Source: Maricaulis sp. (GTDB lineage: Bacteria; Pseudomonadota; Alphaproteobacteria; Caulobacterales; Maricaulaceae). From it: a DNA stretch of 58,836 nt. Made by a program: the position numbers and the translations under genes. This document shows, in pieces, positions 43,417 to 52,604 of the stretch. The notes beneath the pieces are model-generated. The model did not search any database. It worked only from the letters and a program-made list of their open reading frames with translations, and was not told the DNA's origin. The stretch spans positions 1 to 58,836 of the forward strand of contig JAQXCQ010000101.1 of assembly GCA_029251785.1 (NCBI GenBank), in the 5' to 3' direction. The stretch's first letter is position 1, and each line of letters opens with the position of its first letter.

Positions 43417-44635
43417 ATTGTCCTGCTCTCAATAAGTGTGCGGGATCCATGCGATCCCCGTTGTGCAAAATTTCATAGTGCAAATGTGTGGCCGTACTGC
43501 GACCGGTGGAGCCCATCCCCCCGATGGTTTGTCCACGTTCAACAGTATCACCACGCCGCACTGCGATTTCATGCATATGACCGTAGCGGGTCATGAACCC
43601 ATAGCCATGATCAATTTCTACAACACGACCATAACCGCTACGCCAGCCCGCGTAAACGATTTCTCCGGGACCGGTTGCGGTAATCGGCGCACGGCGATAG
43701 GCGCCAAAGTCCATACCGCTATGCAGGGCACGACGATTGTTGAATGGGTCACGACGATAGCCGTAGGGGCTCGTTATGCGGTGAGGAACGCCAACGGGCT
43801 CGCCAAATGGTCCCGCTTCTATGAATTGTTCCAGTTCTTCAACTTCGATCAGGCGTGAGGTGATGCGCACGATCCGGGATTCAAACTCTGCGTCGAGATT
43901 CAGGCCGCTGGAAATTGAAAGGCTTTCAGAGATCGGGATAAAAGGGCCGCCCTGTTCTTCCGTGTCCGTACCACTGCTCAGGGTTTCCTCAATATTCATC
44001 CCGGTCAGTCGCAAGAAGCCGCGAAGGTTTTCCAACCGCGCCTCAGTCGCGTCCTCGACCCGCGCAAGCACAGCGTCTTGCTCGGTGATCATTGAGCTGA
44101 TCTGATCTTCAGCGGTGTCGCCGGTAATGGTCGCAACGGCGAGCGGGTCGCGCGCTTCGCGCGGTGTGGGATCGGCAGCTGTCGCAGCCATAACGACCCT
44201 GCCGCCGTCAATCGATGGAGACGGGGCCAATTCATGACCGCTGAGCTGGTCGGCGAAATCCATCAAACGGCGCAGGGTGTCGTGCCGCACCTGGAATTCA
44301 ATGGCCGTGCGGTCGAATTCTTCCAGCCGAGATTCCAGCAAGGCGGTCATGGTCGCCTCGTTGGAAAGGGCGGTCGCAATCCGCTGCTGAGCGGCAGTGT
44401 CGTGGCGCTCGAGCTCGTCATCTTTTTGGGCGAGCGCCTGACCGTGAAGCGCAACTGAAACGGTCGTAAAGCACAGCCAACCAGCCAGAACAGCCGCGCT
44501 AACAAGCGCGGATATCTGCATACCTGTTGTCACCGCGAAATAGCTGACCTGGCCGTCGCTACGATGATAAATCTGCCGGTCGGGAAACCACCGTTCTGCG
44601 GTTCCCCAAATAGCCTGTTTCAAACCTGCGAACAT
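43400..44635 (-). CDS. M23 (LytM) family peptidoglycan endopeptidase
   Basis: A 411-residue inner-membrane-anchored protein: a short cytoplasmic head, one transmembrane helix (about 40-64), a long periplasmic helical region (about 65-270, Glu/Ala-rich with ERHDTAAQQRIATALSNEAT) and a C-terminal M23 domain. The zinc site is intact: HSGMDFGAYR (first His and Asp) and THLHYEI (HxH), with the GHMHE His, so it should be an active endopeptidase rather than an EnvC-type activator. It resembles LmdC/MepM-like proteins. Its last 17 bp overlap the bactofilin gene, and the pair is probably translationally coupled and functionally linked in localised cell-wall remodelling. Confidence 0.93.
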   Translation of the reverse strand: MFAGLKQAIWGTAERWFPDRQIYHRSDGQVSYFAVTTGMQISALVSAAVLAGWLCFTTVSVALHGQALAQKDDELERHDTAAQQRIATALSNEATMTALLESRLEEFDRTAIEFQVRHDTLRRLMDFADQLSGHELAPSPSIDGGRVVMAATAADPTPREARDPLAVATITGDTAEDQISSMITEQDAVLARVEDATEARLENLRGFLRLTGMNIEETLSSGTDTEEQGGPFIPISESLSISSGLNLDAEFESRIVRITSRLIEVEELEQFIEAGPFGEPVGVPHRITSPYGYRRDPFNNRRALHSGMDFGAYRRAPITATGPGEIVYAGWRSGYGRVVEIDHGYGFMTRYGHMHEIAVRRGDTVERGQTIGGMGSTGRSTATHLHYEILHNGDRMDPAHLLRAGQYVQQE

Positions 44636-44733
44636 ATATTCTGCCGCTCTACTAAGTATTGCCCTGAAGCCCCGCGTGCATCTGACACAAACCGGGGTTA
44701 ATTATCAACCGTGCTTTATGCAAGAGCTGAGCC

Positions 44734-45561
44734 TTATTGGGCGAGAGGCTCGTAAAAATCGCGTAGCAGATTCGCCGCTTCTCGCGCGACACTATTGAAA
44801 GGTGGTTTCAGGTTTCCGGCGTAATGGGCCTGTACCAGTTCATGAAAATAGGTTGCCGGCTCGCGATTTCGTGCGTTGCAAACATGGTGAAACCATCGAG
44901 ACCCGGCGGCGACGTGCTGGATTTCTTCCTGATAAATTGTTTCGAGTATTTCCGCACTTGGACCGTCGCCGGCACGTTTGAGCCGATTTATCATGCCCGG
45001 AGTCACGTCCAGACCGCGAGCTTCCAGCACAAGGGGAGCAATCGCGAGACGGGCTGCGATATCATCTTTGGTCGCAATAGCCGCTTCCCACAGGCCGTCA
45101 TGGGCGGTTAGGGCGCCATAGTGAGAGCCCAGCTCGGCCAGTCGATCATTGATCATTTTAAAGTGACGGGATTCGTCGTCACCAACGTTCAGCCAGTCCT
45201 CAATGAAATCAGATCGTTGTCCGACTGGGATATCTGTATGCGAACCAAATCTGGCGACCATGTCGAAGGCAAGATTGATCGCGTTAAACTCGATATGTGC
45301 GATGGCATGTAACAGCGCGATACGCCCCTTTTCGCCTGATACGCGGCGGCGCTGAACCTCGCGTGGGGGGGCAAGGATAGGATTTTCAGGACGACCGGGA
45401 ATGCCGATTTCACTGCCTGGACGCCAGGCATTTTCGAACGATAAATCGCCGGCCTTCCATGCAGCAACGCATACATGAGCCAATCGGCACTTTTCCTCGG
45501 GATCACAGGCTGCCAGCACTTGTCTGCATGCCGTTTGGATTGACGTAGTGTTTGCGATCAT
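44734..45561 (-). CDS. DUF455 ferritin-like protein
   Basis: A 275-residue protein of the DUF455 family (COG2833), predicted to be a ferritin-like four-helix bundle. Putative diiron ligands are in HAIAHIEFNAINLAFDM (His, Glu), NVGDDESRHFKMIN (Glu, His) and YQEEIQHVAAGSRWF (Glu, His). Function unknown; the ligand pattern suggests an oxidase or hydroxylase, and homologues occur near tRNA-modifying MiaE-like proteins in annotation only. The start ATG overlaps the peroxiredoxin stop as ATGA, making a two-gene coupled unit. Confidence 0.88.
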   Translation of the reverse strand: MIANTTSIQTACRQVLAACDPEEKCRLAHVCVAAWKAGDLSFENAWRPGSEIGIPGRPENPILAPPREVQRRRVSGEKGRIALLHAIAHIEFNAINLAFDMVARFGSHTDIPVGQRSDFIEDWLNVGDDESRHFKMINDRLAELGSHYGALTAHDGLWEAAIATKDDIAARLAIAPLVLEARGLDVTPGMINRLKRAGDGPSAEILETIYQEEIQHVAAGSRWFHHVCNARNREPATYFHELVQAHYAGNLKPPFNSVAREAANLLRDFYEPLAQ

Positions 45562-46031
45562 TCGTTCAGCGCCTGACAGGCCTCCAAGACTGTCTCAACG
45601 TGCCCCTTGACCCGAACTTTGCGCCAAATTTGCACAATTTTGCCACCACCGTCGATTAGAAAGGTCGAGCGGTCGATTCCCATATATTCCCGTCCGTAAA
45701 GCTTCTTGAGTATCCAGGAGCCATAGGATGCAATAACAGTCCCATCTTCGTCCGTGCCAAGAATCAGCTGTAATTCGTTCTTCGCCTTGAAATTGTCATG
45801 CTTTCGGGTGCTATCCTTTGAAACGCCAATGACAATAGTATTGGCGGCATCAAAATGCCCTTTTGCTTGAGTGAACCCAATAGCCTGCGTCGTGCATCCC
45901 GGAGTAGAGTCTTTGGGATAAAAATAGAGAACCACCGTCTTGCCCCTGAAACTGGACAGATCAAATTCGCCTCCGCCGTCGGTGGGGAGCACAAATTGCG
46001 GAGCGATATCGCCCGGATTGAGATCAGTCAT
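45558..46031 (-). CDS. bcp: Thioredoxin-type peroxiredoxin (Bcp/PrxQ)
   Basis: A 157-residue AhpC/TSA-fold peroxidase that reduces hydrogen peroxide and organic hydroperoxides. The peroxidatic Cys lies in FYPKDSTPGCTTQAIGF (about residue 46), with the conserved Pro-Thr/Ser-Cys context. The resolving Cys usually five residues later in E. coli Bcp is Ile here; the only other Cys is near the C terminus (EACQALNE). It therefore probably works as a 1-Cys or atypical enzyme. It is divergent from the yhdP-like gene, and coupled to the DUF455 gene by ATGA. Confidence 0.94.
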   Translation of the reverse strand: MTDLNPGDIAPQFVLPTDGGGEFDLSSFRGKTVVLYFYPKDSTPGCTTQAIGFTQAKGHFDAANTIVIGVSKDSTRKHDNFKAKNELQLILGTDEDGTVIASYGSWILKKLYGREYMGIDRSTFLIDGGGKIVQIWRKVRVKGHVETVLEACQALNE

Positions 46032-46160
46032 GGGGGATAAACCTTCCTGGTGTTGCGTGCCGCATCAATGGCCGCTGCGTGTGAGGCGATACACTCAGCA
46101 TTCTACGCGCGTCTCGTCCAGCGATGTCTGTAGCCTTATTCCTCCCAACAGGCAGATGTG

Positions 46161-49100
46161 ATGGTCAAAACATCGGCAAAATGGGTTTTTATCTACCTGC
46201 TCGAAGCGATCGCTGTTGTGTTGGCGCTTGGGATATTTCTTGTGGGAACAGCGCTGTGGAGGTTATCCGCCGGACCAGTGCCGTTGGAGTTTCTTCGCGA
46301 AGACGTTCAAGCTCGGCTGGCGCTTGAATTTGAGGGCGATCTTGTCGTTTTGGGCGCTCTCGAGGCGCGCTTCGATCCAGATAGCCAGGCCCTGGTCATT
46401 CTTGCGCGGGATGTAGCGGTGGCGGAAGCGGACGGCGAAATTGTCGCCAGGGCTCCGCTGATCGAAGCCGGGTTTGCCGTTGATGAATTGTTGATCGGCC
46501 GCGTCTCACCGGTCGGGATCCGGATTGTCGGGGGATCGGTCTCAATTGTTCGACGGGCAGACGGGGCGGTTGGTGCCGGCCTCGGTAGCGTTGACCGTGT
46601 TGCAGGGCGCGCCCGCCAACCGCAAGTGCGTAGTGATGATAGTGCGTCTTTGTTTGAGCTGCTGCGCGACCCCGCAAATTCCGACGGCATGTTGGGCCGT
46701 TTGACAAATATTGAAATTCAAAACGCCGCGGTTCGCCTTGTGGACCAGGTGTCGGGTTTCGCTTGGCTGCTAGATGATGCCAGCGTTTTACTGGATCGCA
46801 ATGCGGAGCGCATACTCGCGTCCGTCGGTGGGAGCCTGGCCACGCCATCCGGCTTTGCGCCGATCGAAATCAGGCTTGAGGCTGGAGCATCCCTCGAATC
46901 CCTGATGCTGGAAGCGCGCGCTGAGAATTTATCCTTGGCGGCGATCGCTCCGGACAACGGCCTTTTCTCCGGCTTGCGTATTTTCGATGCACCCCTGTCT
47001 CTTGATCTGGTTGTGAATGCGTTCGAAGACACGGGTATCCGCACAGCGGCGTTGGATCTAGATGTCGGCGAGGGCCAACTCAATATCGGGGATGAGGTCC
47101 GCGACATTGATCAGGCCAGCTTGAGCATGTCGTTTGATCCAGTCGTCGGTGAATTAACGATCCGGGAGGGGATGATTGTCTCCGATGCCGTGACGACGTC
47201 CATATCGGGGCGTGTTCATGAAATCGGCGCATATTTTGGCGCGTTTCCCAGCAAATGGCGCTACGATTTGGAGATCGGCCAGGGACATCTGGACATTGGC
47301 CCGGCCTTTGTTCGTCCCCCGAGTTGGGAGGGGATGGTTTTCTCCGGTCAAGTCGATGTCGGGCGGCGTGAAATAGGGTTTGATCGTCTGGCCTTTGATT
47401 TGGGGCCTGTTACGCCGTTTCTGGCTGGCACGATCTCCCTTGTGCAGGTTGAGGATGGTCAATGGTATCCCAATATCGTGCTGTCGGGAGGGGTCGAGGG
47501 AGACCTGACACCGGATATCGTCAAAGCATACTGGCCACTGGCGGCTGGTGAAGGCGCGCGGGAATGGGTTGAAACCGGAATTATCGCCGGGCGATTTTAC
47601 AATGCCGCGATCGATTTCAATGTTTCTGCGGAATCGATCGCCGCAAGAGATTTGCCGAACGATAATCTGACCATCAGTTTCGATTTTGAAAACGCGCTTA
47701 TCTACTACATTACGACGATGAGCCCGCTTGAAGCCGCACGCGGTCGCGGTGTTCTGTACGGAAACTCCTTTGAGGTTGAGCTGGATAGCGGCCGTATCGG
47801 CGATTTGCGCGTGTCGGAAGGCAGTGTCTTATTCCCGCGTCTCAACCCAAAGGGCGCGATGGCCCGATACGCAGGATATGTAGAGGGCGAGGCGAGTGAT
47901 ATTCTCGCGCTGATTGACGAAGAGCCGCTATTCTTCGTGACAAATTATGGAATTGACCCTGCCACAGTCGGGGGCGCGGGCGGGATCAGATTTGATATTC
48001 GCCGGGCCATGCTTAGCGAAGTGGAGCCGGAAGACATTCCGTTTGAGATTTCCGGTGAGTTTTCTGACGTCACGCAGCAAATCCCGGATACTAATTATGC
48101 GCTGACCAACGGGCTTGTAAGGATCGACGCCAATCAAGATTTGCTGACCGCCGAGGGCGATGCGCTATTCGCCGATACAGCGGTGCATATAATCTGGCAG
48201 GAGGATTTGACCGCGGAAGACGATGCCGCATCAACGACGATTGAGGTTTCCGCGCAGCTGGGTGCCCGAGCACTGGACGCTTTCGGAATTCCGGCGCGAC
48301 GATTTTTGGACGGGCATGTGCTGTTGGAGGCCCGCGCCATTTCCAATGGACTTGATGTCAGATCAATCGATGTTGATGCAGATCTGATCGATGCCACCCT
48401 GGAGGCACCGGGAGGCGTTTGGGTCAAGGCGGCTGGAACGCCCGGAATGGCTGGATTTACTGCCAGTTCTAACGACGCAGGCAATTTTGTGCTCGAGGAA
48501 TTCGTCGCTGAATCCGAAGGATTAGATATTCAGGCGCGCGGGGAAATAACGCCGCAGGGACGTCTGGTCTCAGTGGATACAAACCGGGTTCTGATCGAAG
48601 GCTTTATGGATATGAGCGGCAGTTTGTCCGCTCCGGTTGACCGTGAGCAGCCGCTGCAAGTTCGATTGGAGGGCACCTATCTGGATGCACGTGAATTGAT
48701 CCCTCGTCTGATGTCGATGGGCTCCGATGACGCGAATGCTAGCGATGGTGAAGTCTCCAGTGAGGTGGCTGATGCTGACACCGTCGATCAAGCCGGCGTG
48801 CCTTTGTCGCTGGAGGTGAATTTATCTCGTTTGATGGTGGCCGACGACAATATTTTGGATGATTTCGGGGTTATCTGGCGCAGTGAAACGAACGGGGTTC
48901 GTGCATTCTTGCTGGCCGGACGGTCCCGGGACGGGCCATTTCACGCCAGCTTTGGTGCGCCAGTTGATGGGGCAAACCGAGATTTTCGCGTCGAGGCGCA
49001 GTCCCTTGGACGGCTTGTCGCACTGTTTGGGTTGCCGGGCTATGCGACAGGCGGTCAGATATCCGTCCTCGGCCAGGCACCTCCGCTGGGTGTGGACGGT

Positions 49101-49808
49101 CCCTTGATCGCTCGTGTTGAGATTCGGAATCTGACACTCACACGGGTTCCGGTTTTTGCCCAAATTCTCGCCGCCGGCTCGTTTGAAGGGCTTGGAGCGC
49201 TTTTGAATGGTGATGGGATCAGCTTTGATGCCATAAACGCTACCGTTATGCTGGAGAGGGGCTTGATGACCCTGGCAGACGCCTCTGCCACGGGGTCGGC
49301 TCTGGGGGTTACTGCGGCAGGCACAATTGATTTCGAGGGCCGCACTGCGGCGATAGATGGCAATCTAGCCCCCTCATATGTTCTCAATTCATTCTTGGGC
49401 GACATGCCGTTGATCGGTGAAATCCTGATTTCCAGACCGGGCGAGGGCATTTTTGGAATTACCTATTCTGTCGAAGGCCCGTTTGATGGACTCACTGCCT
49501 TCGCCAATCCTTTATCAGCGTTGGCTCCCGGTGTGTTTCGTCGAATTTTCGAAGGGTCAGCCGCGGATCGAGCGGCCAGATTACGGGCCGAGGATTTGGA
49601 ATCCGACCACTCCGTTCTTGAAGGATTGATCGAGGAAACCGACGATCCGGACCAATTTACAATCGATATTCAAGATTTGGTCGATGCGTTGCCGGAAGCT
49701 GTCGATCTGGACCAGACCGATACCACGGAAACATCAGATCCCGATACGACGGAAACATCAGATCTCGATGCAGAGATGGTCGACGAGCTCCCGCAGCCTC
49801 AGCCATAA
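46161..49808 (+). CDS. YhdP/AsmA-like protein (DUF3971 family)
   Basis: A 1,215-residue inner-membrane-anchored protein. One N-terminal transmembrane helix (about 8-33, FIYLLEAIAVVLALGIFLVG) is followed by an almost entirely beta-rich periplasmic region. The C-terminal AsmA_2 domain (about 990-1130) includes GDGISFDAINATVMLERG and SFLGDMPLIGEILISRPGEG. AsmA-like proteins such as YhdP, TamB and YdbH form long hydrophobic grooves thought to carry phospholipids to the outer membrane. The tail is acidic, and the 24-bp unit encoding DTTETSDP/L is repeated twice at 49719-49766. The start is ATG 46161 or the GTG just before it. Confidence 0.88.
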   Translation: MVKTSAKWVFIYLLEAIAVVLALGIFLVGTALWRLSAGPVPLEFLREDVQARLALEFEGDLVVLGALEARFDPDSQALVILARDVAVAEADGEIVARAPLIEAGFAVDELLIGRVSPVGIRIVGGSVSIVRRADGAVGAGLGSVDRVAGRARQPQVRSDDSASLFELLRDPANSDGMLGRLTNIEIQNAAVRLVDQVSGFAWLLDDASVLLDRNAERILASVGGSLATPSGFAPIEIRLEAGASLESLMLEARAENLSLAAIAPDNGLFSGLRIFDAPLSLDLVVNAFEDTGIRTAALDLDVGEGQLNIGDEVRDIDQASLSMSFDPVVGELTIREGMIVSDAVTTSISGRVHEIGAYFGAFPSKWRYDLEIGQGHLDIGPAFVRPPSWEGMVFSGQVDVGRREIGFDRLAFDLGPVTPFLAGTISLVQVEDGQWYPNIVLSGGVEGDLTPDIVKAYWPLAAGEGAREWVETGIIAGRFYNAAIDFNVSAESIAARDLPNDNLTISFDFENALIYYITTMSPLEAARGRGVLYGNSFEVELDSGRIGDLRVSEGSVLFPRLNPKGAMARYAGYVEGEASDILALIDEEPLFFVTNYGIDPATVGGAGGIRFDIRRAMLSEVEPEDIPFEISGEFSDVTQQIPDTNYALTNGLVRIDANQDLLTAEGDALFADTAVHIIWQEDLTAEDDAASTTIEVSAQLGARALDAFGIPARRFLDGHVLLEARAISNGLDVRSIDVDADLIDATLEAPGGVWVKAAGTPGMAGFTASSNDAGNFVLEEFVAESEGLDIQARGEITPQGRLVSVDTNRVLIEGFMDMSGSLSAPVDREQPLQVRLEGTYLDARELIPRLMSMGSDDANASDGEVSSEVADADTVDQAGVPLSLEVNLSRLMVADDNILDDFGVIWRSETNGVRAFLLAGRSRDGPFHASFGAPVDGANRDFRVEAQSLGRLVALFGLPGYATGGQISVLGQAPPLGVDGPLIARVEIRNLTLTRVPVFAQILAAGSFEGLGALLNGDGISFDAINATVMLERGLMTLADASATGSALGVTAAGTIDFEGRTAAIDGNLAPSYVLNSFLGDMPLIGEILISRPGEGIFGITYSVEGPFDGLTAFANPLSALAPGVFRRIFEGSAADRAARLRAEDLESDHSVLEGLIEETDDPDQFTIDIQDLVDALPEAVDLDQTDTTETSDPDTTETSDLDAEMVDELPQPQP

Positions 49809-49844
49809 TCCCTTATGCTGTTAGACGATCTCGCCCGCCGGTTT

Positions 49845-51092
49845 TTAGCCTGCTCTGACCAAAGCATGCTTCTTTTTGCCGATCGATAATTTGATGGCTC
49901 CATCCTCAATCATTATCGCGGTCGCGACCGCACGTGGGTCGGTGATTTGTTGGCCGTTTACCTTTGCCGCACCTGCCTTGATATGACGCTTCATTTCACC
50001 ATTGGAAGCGGCCAGGCCGGTTTCAACGAATAGCGATATCAGCAATGGCTCTGCAGTTTCGAGGCCGTCGACCGTAATCGTCGGAAGCGAAGCGCCAGCT
50101 CCGCCTTGAGCAAATGTTGCAGTGGCCGTGGCTTCTGCCTCCTTGGCGGCCTTGGCGCCGTGGAGCAGGGTGGTGGTTTCATTCGCCAGACGGATTTTCG
50201 CCTCGTTAATTTGTGCCCCTTCGAGGCTTTCAAGCTTGGCGATATCGTCCATCGGCAAATCCGTAAACAAACGCAGGAACTTCCCGACGTCCGCGTCTTC
50301 GGTATTGCGCCAGAATTGCCAGTAGTCATACGCGCTGAGCATGTCGGAGTTGAGCCAGACAGCGCCCTCCGCCGTTTTACCCATTTTGGCTCCGGATGCC
50401 GTGGTGATCAGCGGCGTGGTAAATGCGTGCACTTCTTTGCGGTCGACGCGGCGGCACAATTCCACACCATTGATGATGTTGCCCCATTGGTCGCCACCAC
50501 CAAGCTGGAGGGTGCAATTATAGCGACGATTCAGCTCCAGAAAGTCGACAGCCTGGAGCAGCATGTAATTGAATTCGAGAAATGTTAGCGGCTGTTCGCG
50601 CTCGAGACGCATTTTGACGGACTCGAATGTCATCATGCGATTAATGGTGAAATGCGGGCCGTACAGGCGCAAAAATTCGAGATATCCGAATTCAGAGAGC
50701 CATTCATCATTGTCCACAACGACAGCATCTGTGGGACCATCACCGATCGTGAGCAATTTGGCGAAGGCCGTCAGAATGGATGTTTTATTGGCGTCGATCT
50801 GCTCGGACGTCAGCATTGAGCGTGTTTTATCCTTACCCGAGGGATCGCCGATTTTGGTGGTGCCGCCACCCATGAGAATGATCGGTTTGATCCCGGCTTG
50901 TTGCATCCGCCGCAGCATCATGATCTGAACAAGCGAACCCACATGCAAGCTCGATCCCGTGGCATCAAAACCGATATATCCCACCAGCGACTCGCCGAGC
51001 GCTGCCGTATCCAGATTGACGAGATCGGTTGACTGGAAATGGTATCCGCGCTCAACCAGTGTGCGCACGAGGTCTGACTTGTAATCGCTCAT
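49845..51092 (-). CDS. tyrS: Tyrosyl-tRNA synthetase
   Basis: Class I synthetase, 415 residues. The HIGH signature is HVGS in FDATGSSLHVGSLVQIM, the KMSKS loop is KMGKT in TASGAKMGKTAEGAVW, and the tyrosine pocket has QLGGGDQWGNI. The C-terminal S4 RNA-binding domain (about 350-412) includes ASNGEMKRHIKAGAAKVNGQ. The start ATG at 51092 is clear. It is divergent from anmK with 62 bp between, an arrangement common in alphaproteobacteria, and converges on the yhdP-like gene with 36 bp between stops. Confidence 0.98.
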   Translation of the reverse strand: MSDYKSDLVRTLVERGYHFQSTDLVNLDTAALGESLVGYIGFDATGSSLHVGSLVQIMMLRRMQQAGIKPIILMGGGTTKIGDPSGKDKTRSMLTSEQIDANKTSILTAFAKLLTIGDGPTDAVVVDNDEWLSEFGYLEFLRLYGPHFTINRMMTFESVKMRLEREQPLTFLEFNYMLLQAVDFLELNRRYNCTLQLGGGDQWGNIINGVELCRRVDRKEVHAFTTPLITTASGAKMGKTAEGAVWLNSDMLSAYDYWQFWRNTEDADVGKFLRLFTDLPMDDIAKLESLEGAQINEAKIRLANETTTLLHGAKAAKEAEATATATFAQGGAGASLPTITVDGLETAEPLLISLFVETGLAASNGEMKRHIKAGAAKVNGQQITDPRAVATAIMIEDGAIKLSIGKKKHALVRAG

Positions 51093-51154
51093 GAATTCTC
51101 TCCTGATACAGGGCTTCTAGGGCGAGTAGCGATGAGTTTAAAGAGGGAGTTGGC

Positions 51155-52519
51155 ATGAAACGAGTCATCGGGTTGATGAGTGGCACGTCGCTGGATGGTG
51201 TGGATGCCGCTTTATTGGGGACGGATGGGACGCAGATCGCCGCGTTCGGTCCAGGAGAATTGCGCCTCTATACCGATCTGGAACGGCAAATACTCCAAGA
51301 TGCCGTGAATGCTGCCCTGGCTTGGAATTTTGAGGGTGATGCGCCTGATTTTCGCGAGGCCGAAGCCGTCCTGACCCATAGTCACACAGATGCGGTAAAC
51401 GCGGTTTTGCAAAAGTCTGGATTGAAAGCCGGCGACATTGATCTTATCGGATTTCATGGTCAGACGGTTTTGCACAGGCCGCCAAATGACTCCGGAAATG
51501 GGCGCACCCTGCAAATTGGGAATGGCCAGGCCCTGTCTGATTCGCTTGGGATCGATGTGGTGAGCGACTTTCGTTCGGCCGACATGGAGGCGGGTGGCCA
51601 GGGTGCACCGCTCGTACCGCTATATCATAAGGCTCTGGTCGAAAAGGCGGAGCTTGAAGGTCCGATCGCGATCCTCAACCTGGGCGGTGTGGCGAATGTC
51701 ACCTGGATTGATGGCGATCAGGATCCGATTTCATTTGATACCGGCCCGGCGAATTCGTTGATCGATACCTGGTGCGCGATGCGAATTGGTCGAGGGTTTG
51801 ATGCGAATGGGGAGCTGGCGGCAGCGGGTCGAATTGATGCAGACGCCTTGACCGCGCTGATGGATCATCCGTTTTTTGACCAGAAGCCGCCGAAATCGCT
51901 CGATCGCTGGGACTTTAAAATTGATCCGGTCAAGGCGCTTGGCGATGCCGATGGTGCCGCGACACTCACCGCGTTTACGGCGAAATCTGTTGCCGGTGCG
52001 ATGAATGATATGGGCCAAATGTCGCGATTGCTGGTGACGGGCGGAGGCCGGCACAACCCGGTCATGATGCGGATGCTTGCTGCGGCTTTGGGGATTGGGC
52101 CCGAGCCTGTTGAAGTGGTGGGATGGCGCGGCGACCTGCTTGAAGCCGAAGCATTTGCCTGGCTGGCAGCACGGGTTGAGGTCGGATTGCCGACAAGTCT
52201 TCCGTCAACGACAGGGGCCAATGGTGCGGTCTGTGGTGGCAATATAGCCAGGCCCAAGATCAAAAGCGACGAGACAACCAGCCAGGCGCGCACCGATGAT
52301 CATTGCCCTGTGTGTGGTCTGCAATCAGCAAAGCCCAAAAAATCAAACGATGATGCGGCTTGTTCGTGCTGTTCCAGTGTTTTGGGGCGTGACGATCTTG
52401 TGGCCGGGCATGCAAAATTACGCGATGCATGGGTGGCGCGCGGCATGAAATGGTCATCAACCGACACACCGGCTCCCGCCGGATGGAATCCGGTCACGCA
52501 ATTGATGGCAGTGACCTGA
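51155..52519 (+). CDS. anmK: Anhydro-N-acetylmuramic acid kinase with extra C-terminal Cys-rich domain
   Basis: Recycles peptidoglycan by phosphorylating and opening 1,6-anhydroMurNAc to MurNAc-6-P. The kinase part (about 1-370) is standard: IGLMSGTSLDGVDAALL, IGFHGQTVLHRPP, LNLGGVANVTWIDGD, FDTGPANSLID, RLLVTGGGRHNP and EAEAFAWLAARV. The protein is 454 residues, about 80 longer than usual. The added tail holds CPVC (C384, C387) and CSCC (C403, C405, C406), a zinc-knuckle-like pair 15 residues apart, then a helical stretch (HAKLRDAWVARGMKW) and APAGWNPVTQL. The frame is continuous. I do not recognise the tail; it could be a fused small protein or a zinc-stabilised regulatory domain. Confidence 0.93.
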   Translation: MKRVIGLMSGTSLDGVDAALLGTDGTQIAAFGPGELRLYTDLERQILQDAVNAALAWNFEGDAPDFREAEAVLTHSHTDAVNAVLQKSGLKAGDIDLIGFHGQTVLHRPPNDSGNGRTLQIGNGQALSDSLGIDVVSDFRSADMEAGGQGAPLVPLYHKALVEKAELEGPIAILNLGGVANVTWIDGDQDPISFDTGPANSLIDTWCAMRIGRGFDANGELAAAGRIDADALTALMDHPFFDQKPPKSLDRWDFKIDPVKALGDADGAATLTAFTAKSVAGAMNDMGQMSRLLVTGGGRHNPVMMRMLAAALGIGPEPVEVVGWRGDLLEAEAFAWLAARVEVGLPTSLPSTTGANGAVCGGNIARPKIKSDETTSQARTDDHCPVCGLQSAKPKKSNDDAACSCCSSVLGRDDLVAGHAKLRDAWVARGMKWSSTDTPAPAGWNPVTQLMAVT

Positions 52520-52538
52520 GCTGGCGGTGGAATGAAAA

Positions 52539-52564
52539 CAGCCCCGATGAAAACATCGGGGCTG
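52539..52564. terminator. Hairpin terminator between anmK and the hydrolase gene
   Basis: A perfect 11-bp stem CAGCCCCGATG / CATCGGGGCTG (52539-52549 and 52554-52564) has an AAAA loop. On the minus strand it is followed by TTTTC, so it terminates the hydrolase gene. On the plus strand the T-run is missing. Confidence 0.75.
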
Positions 52565-52604
52565 ATAACCGGATTATGACAATCCGTTGAAAAACTGATT
52601 TGTT

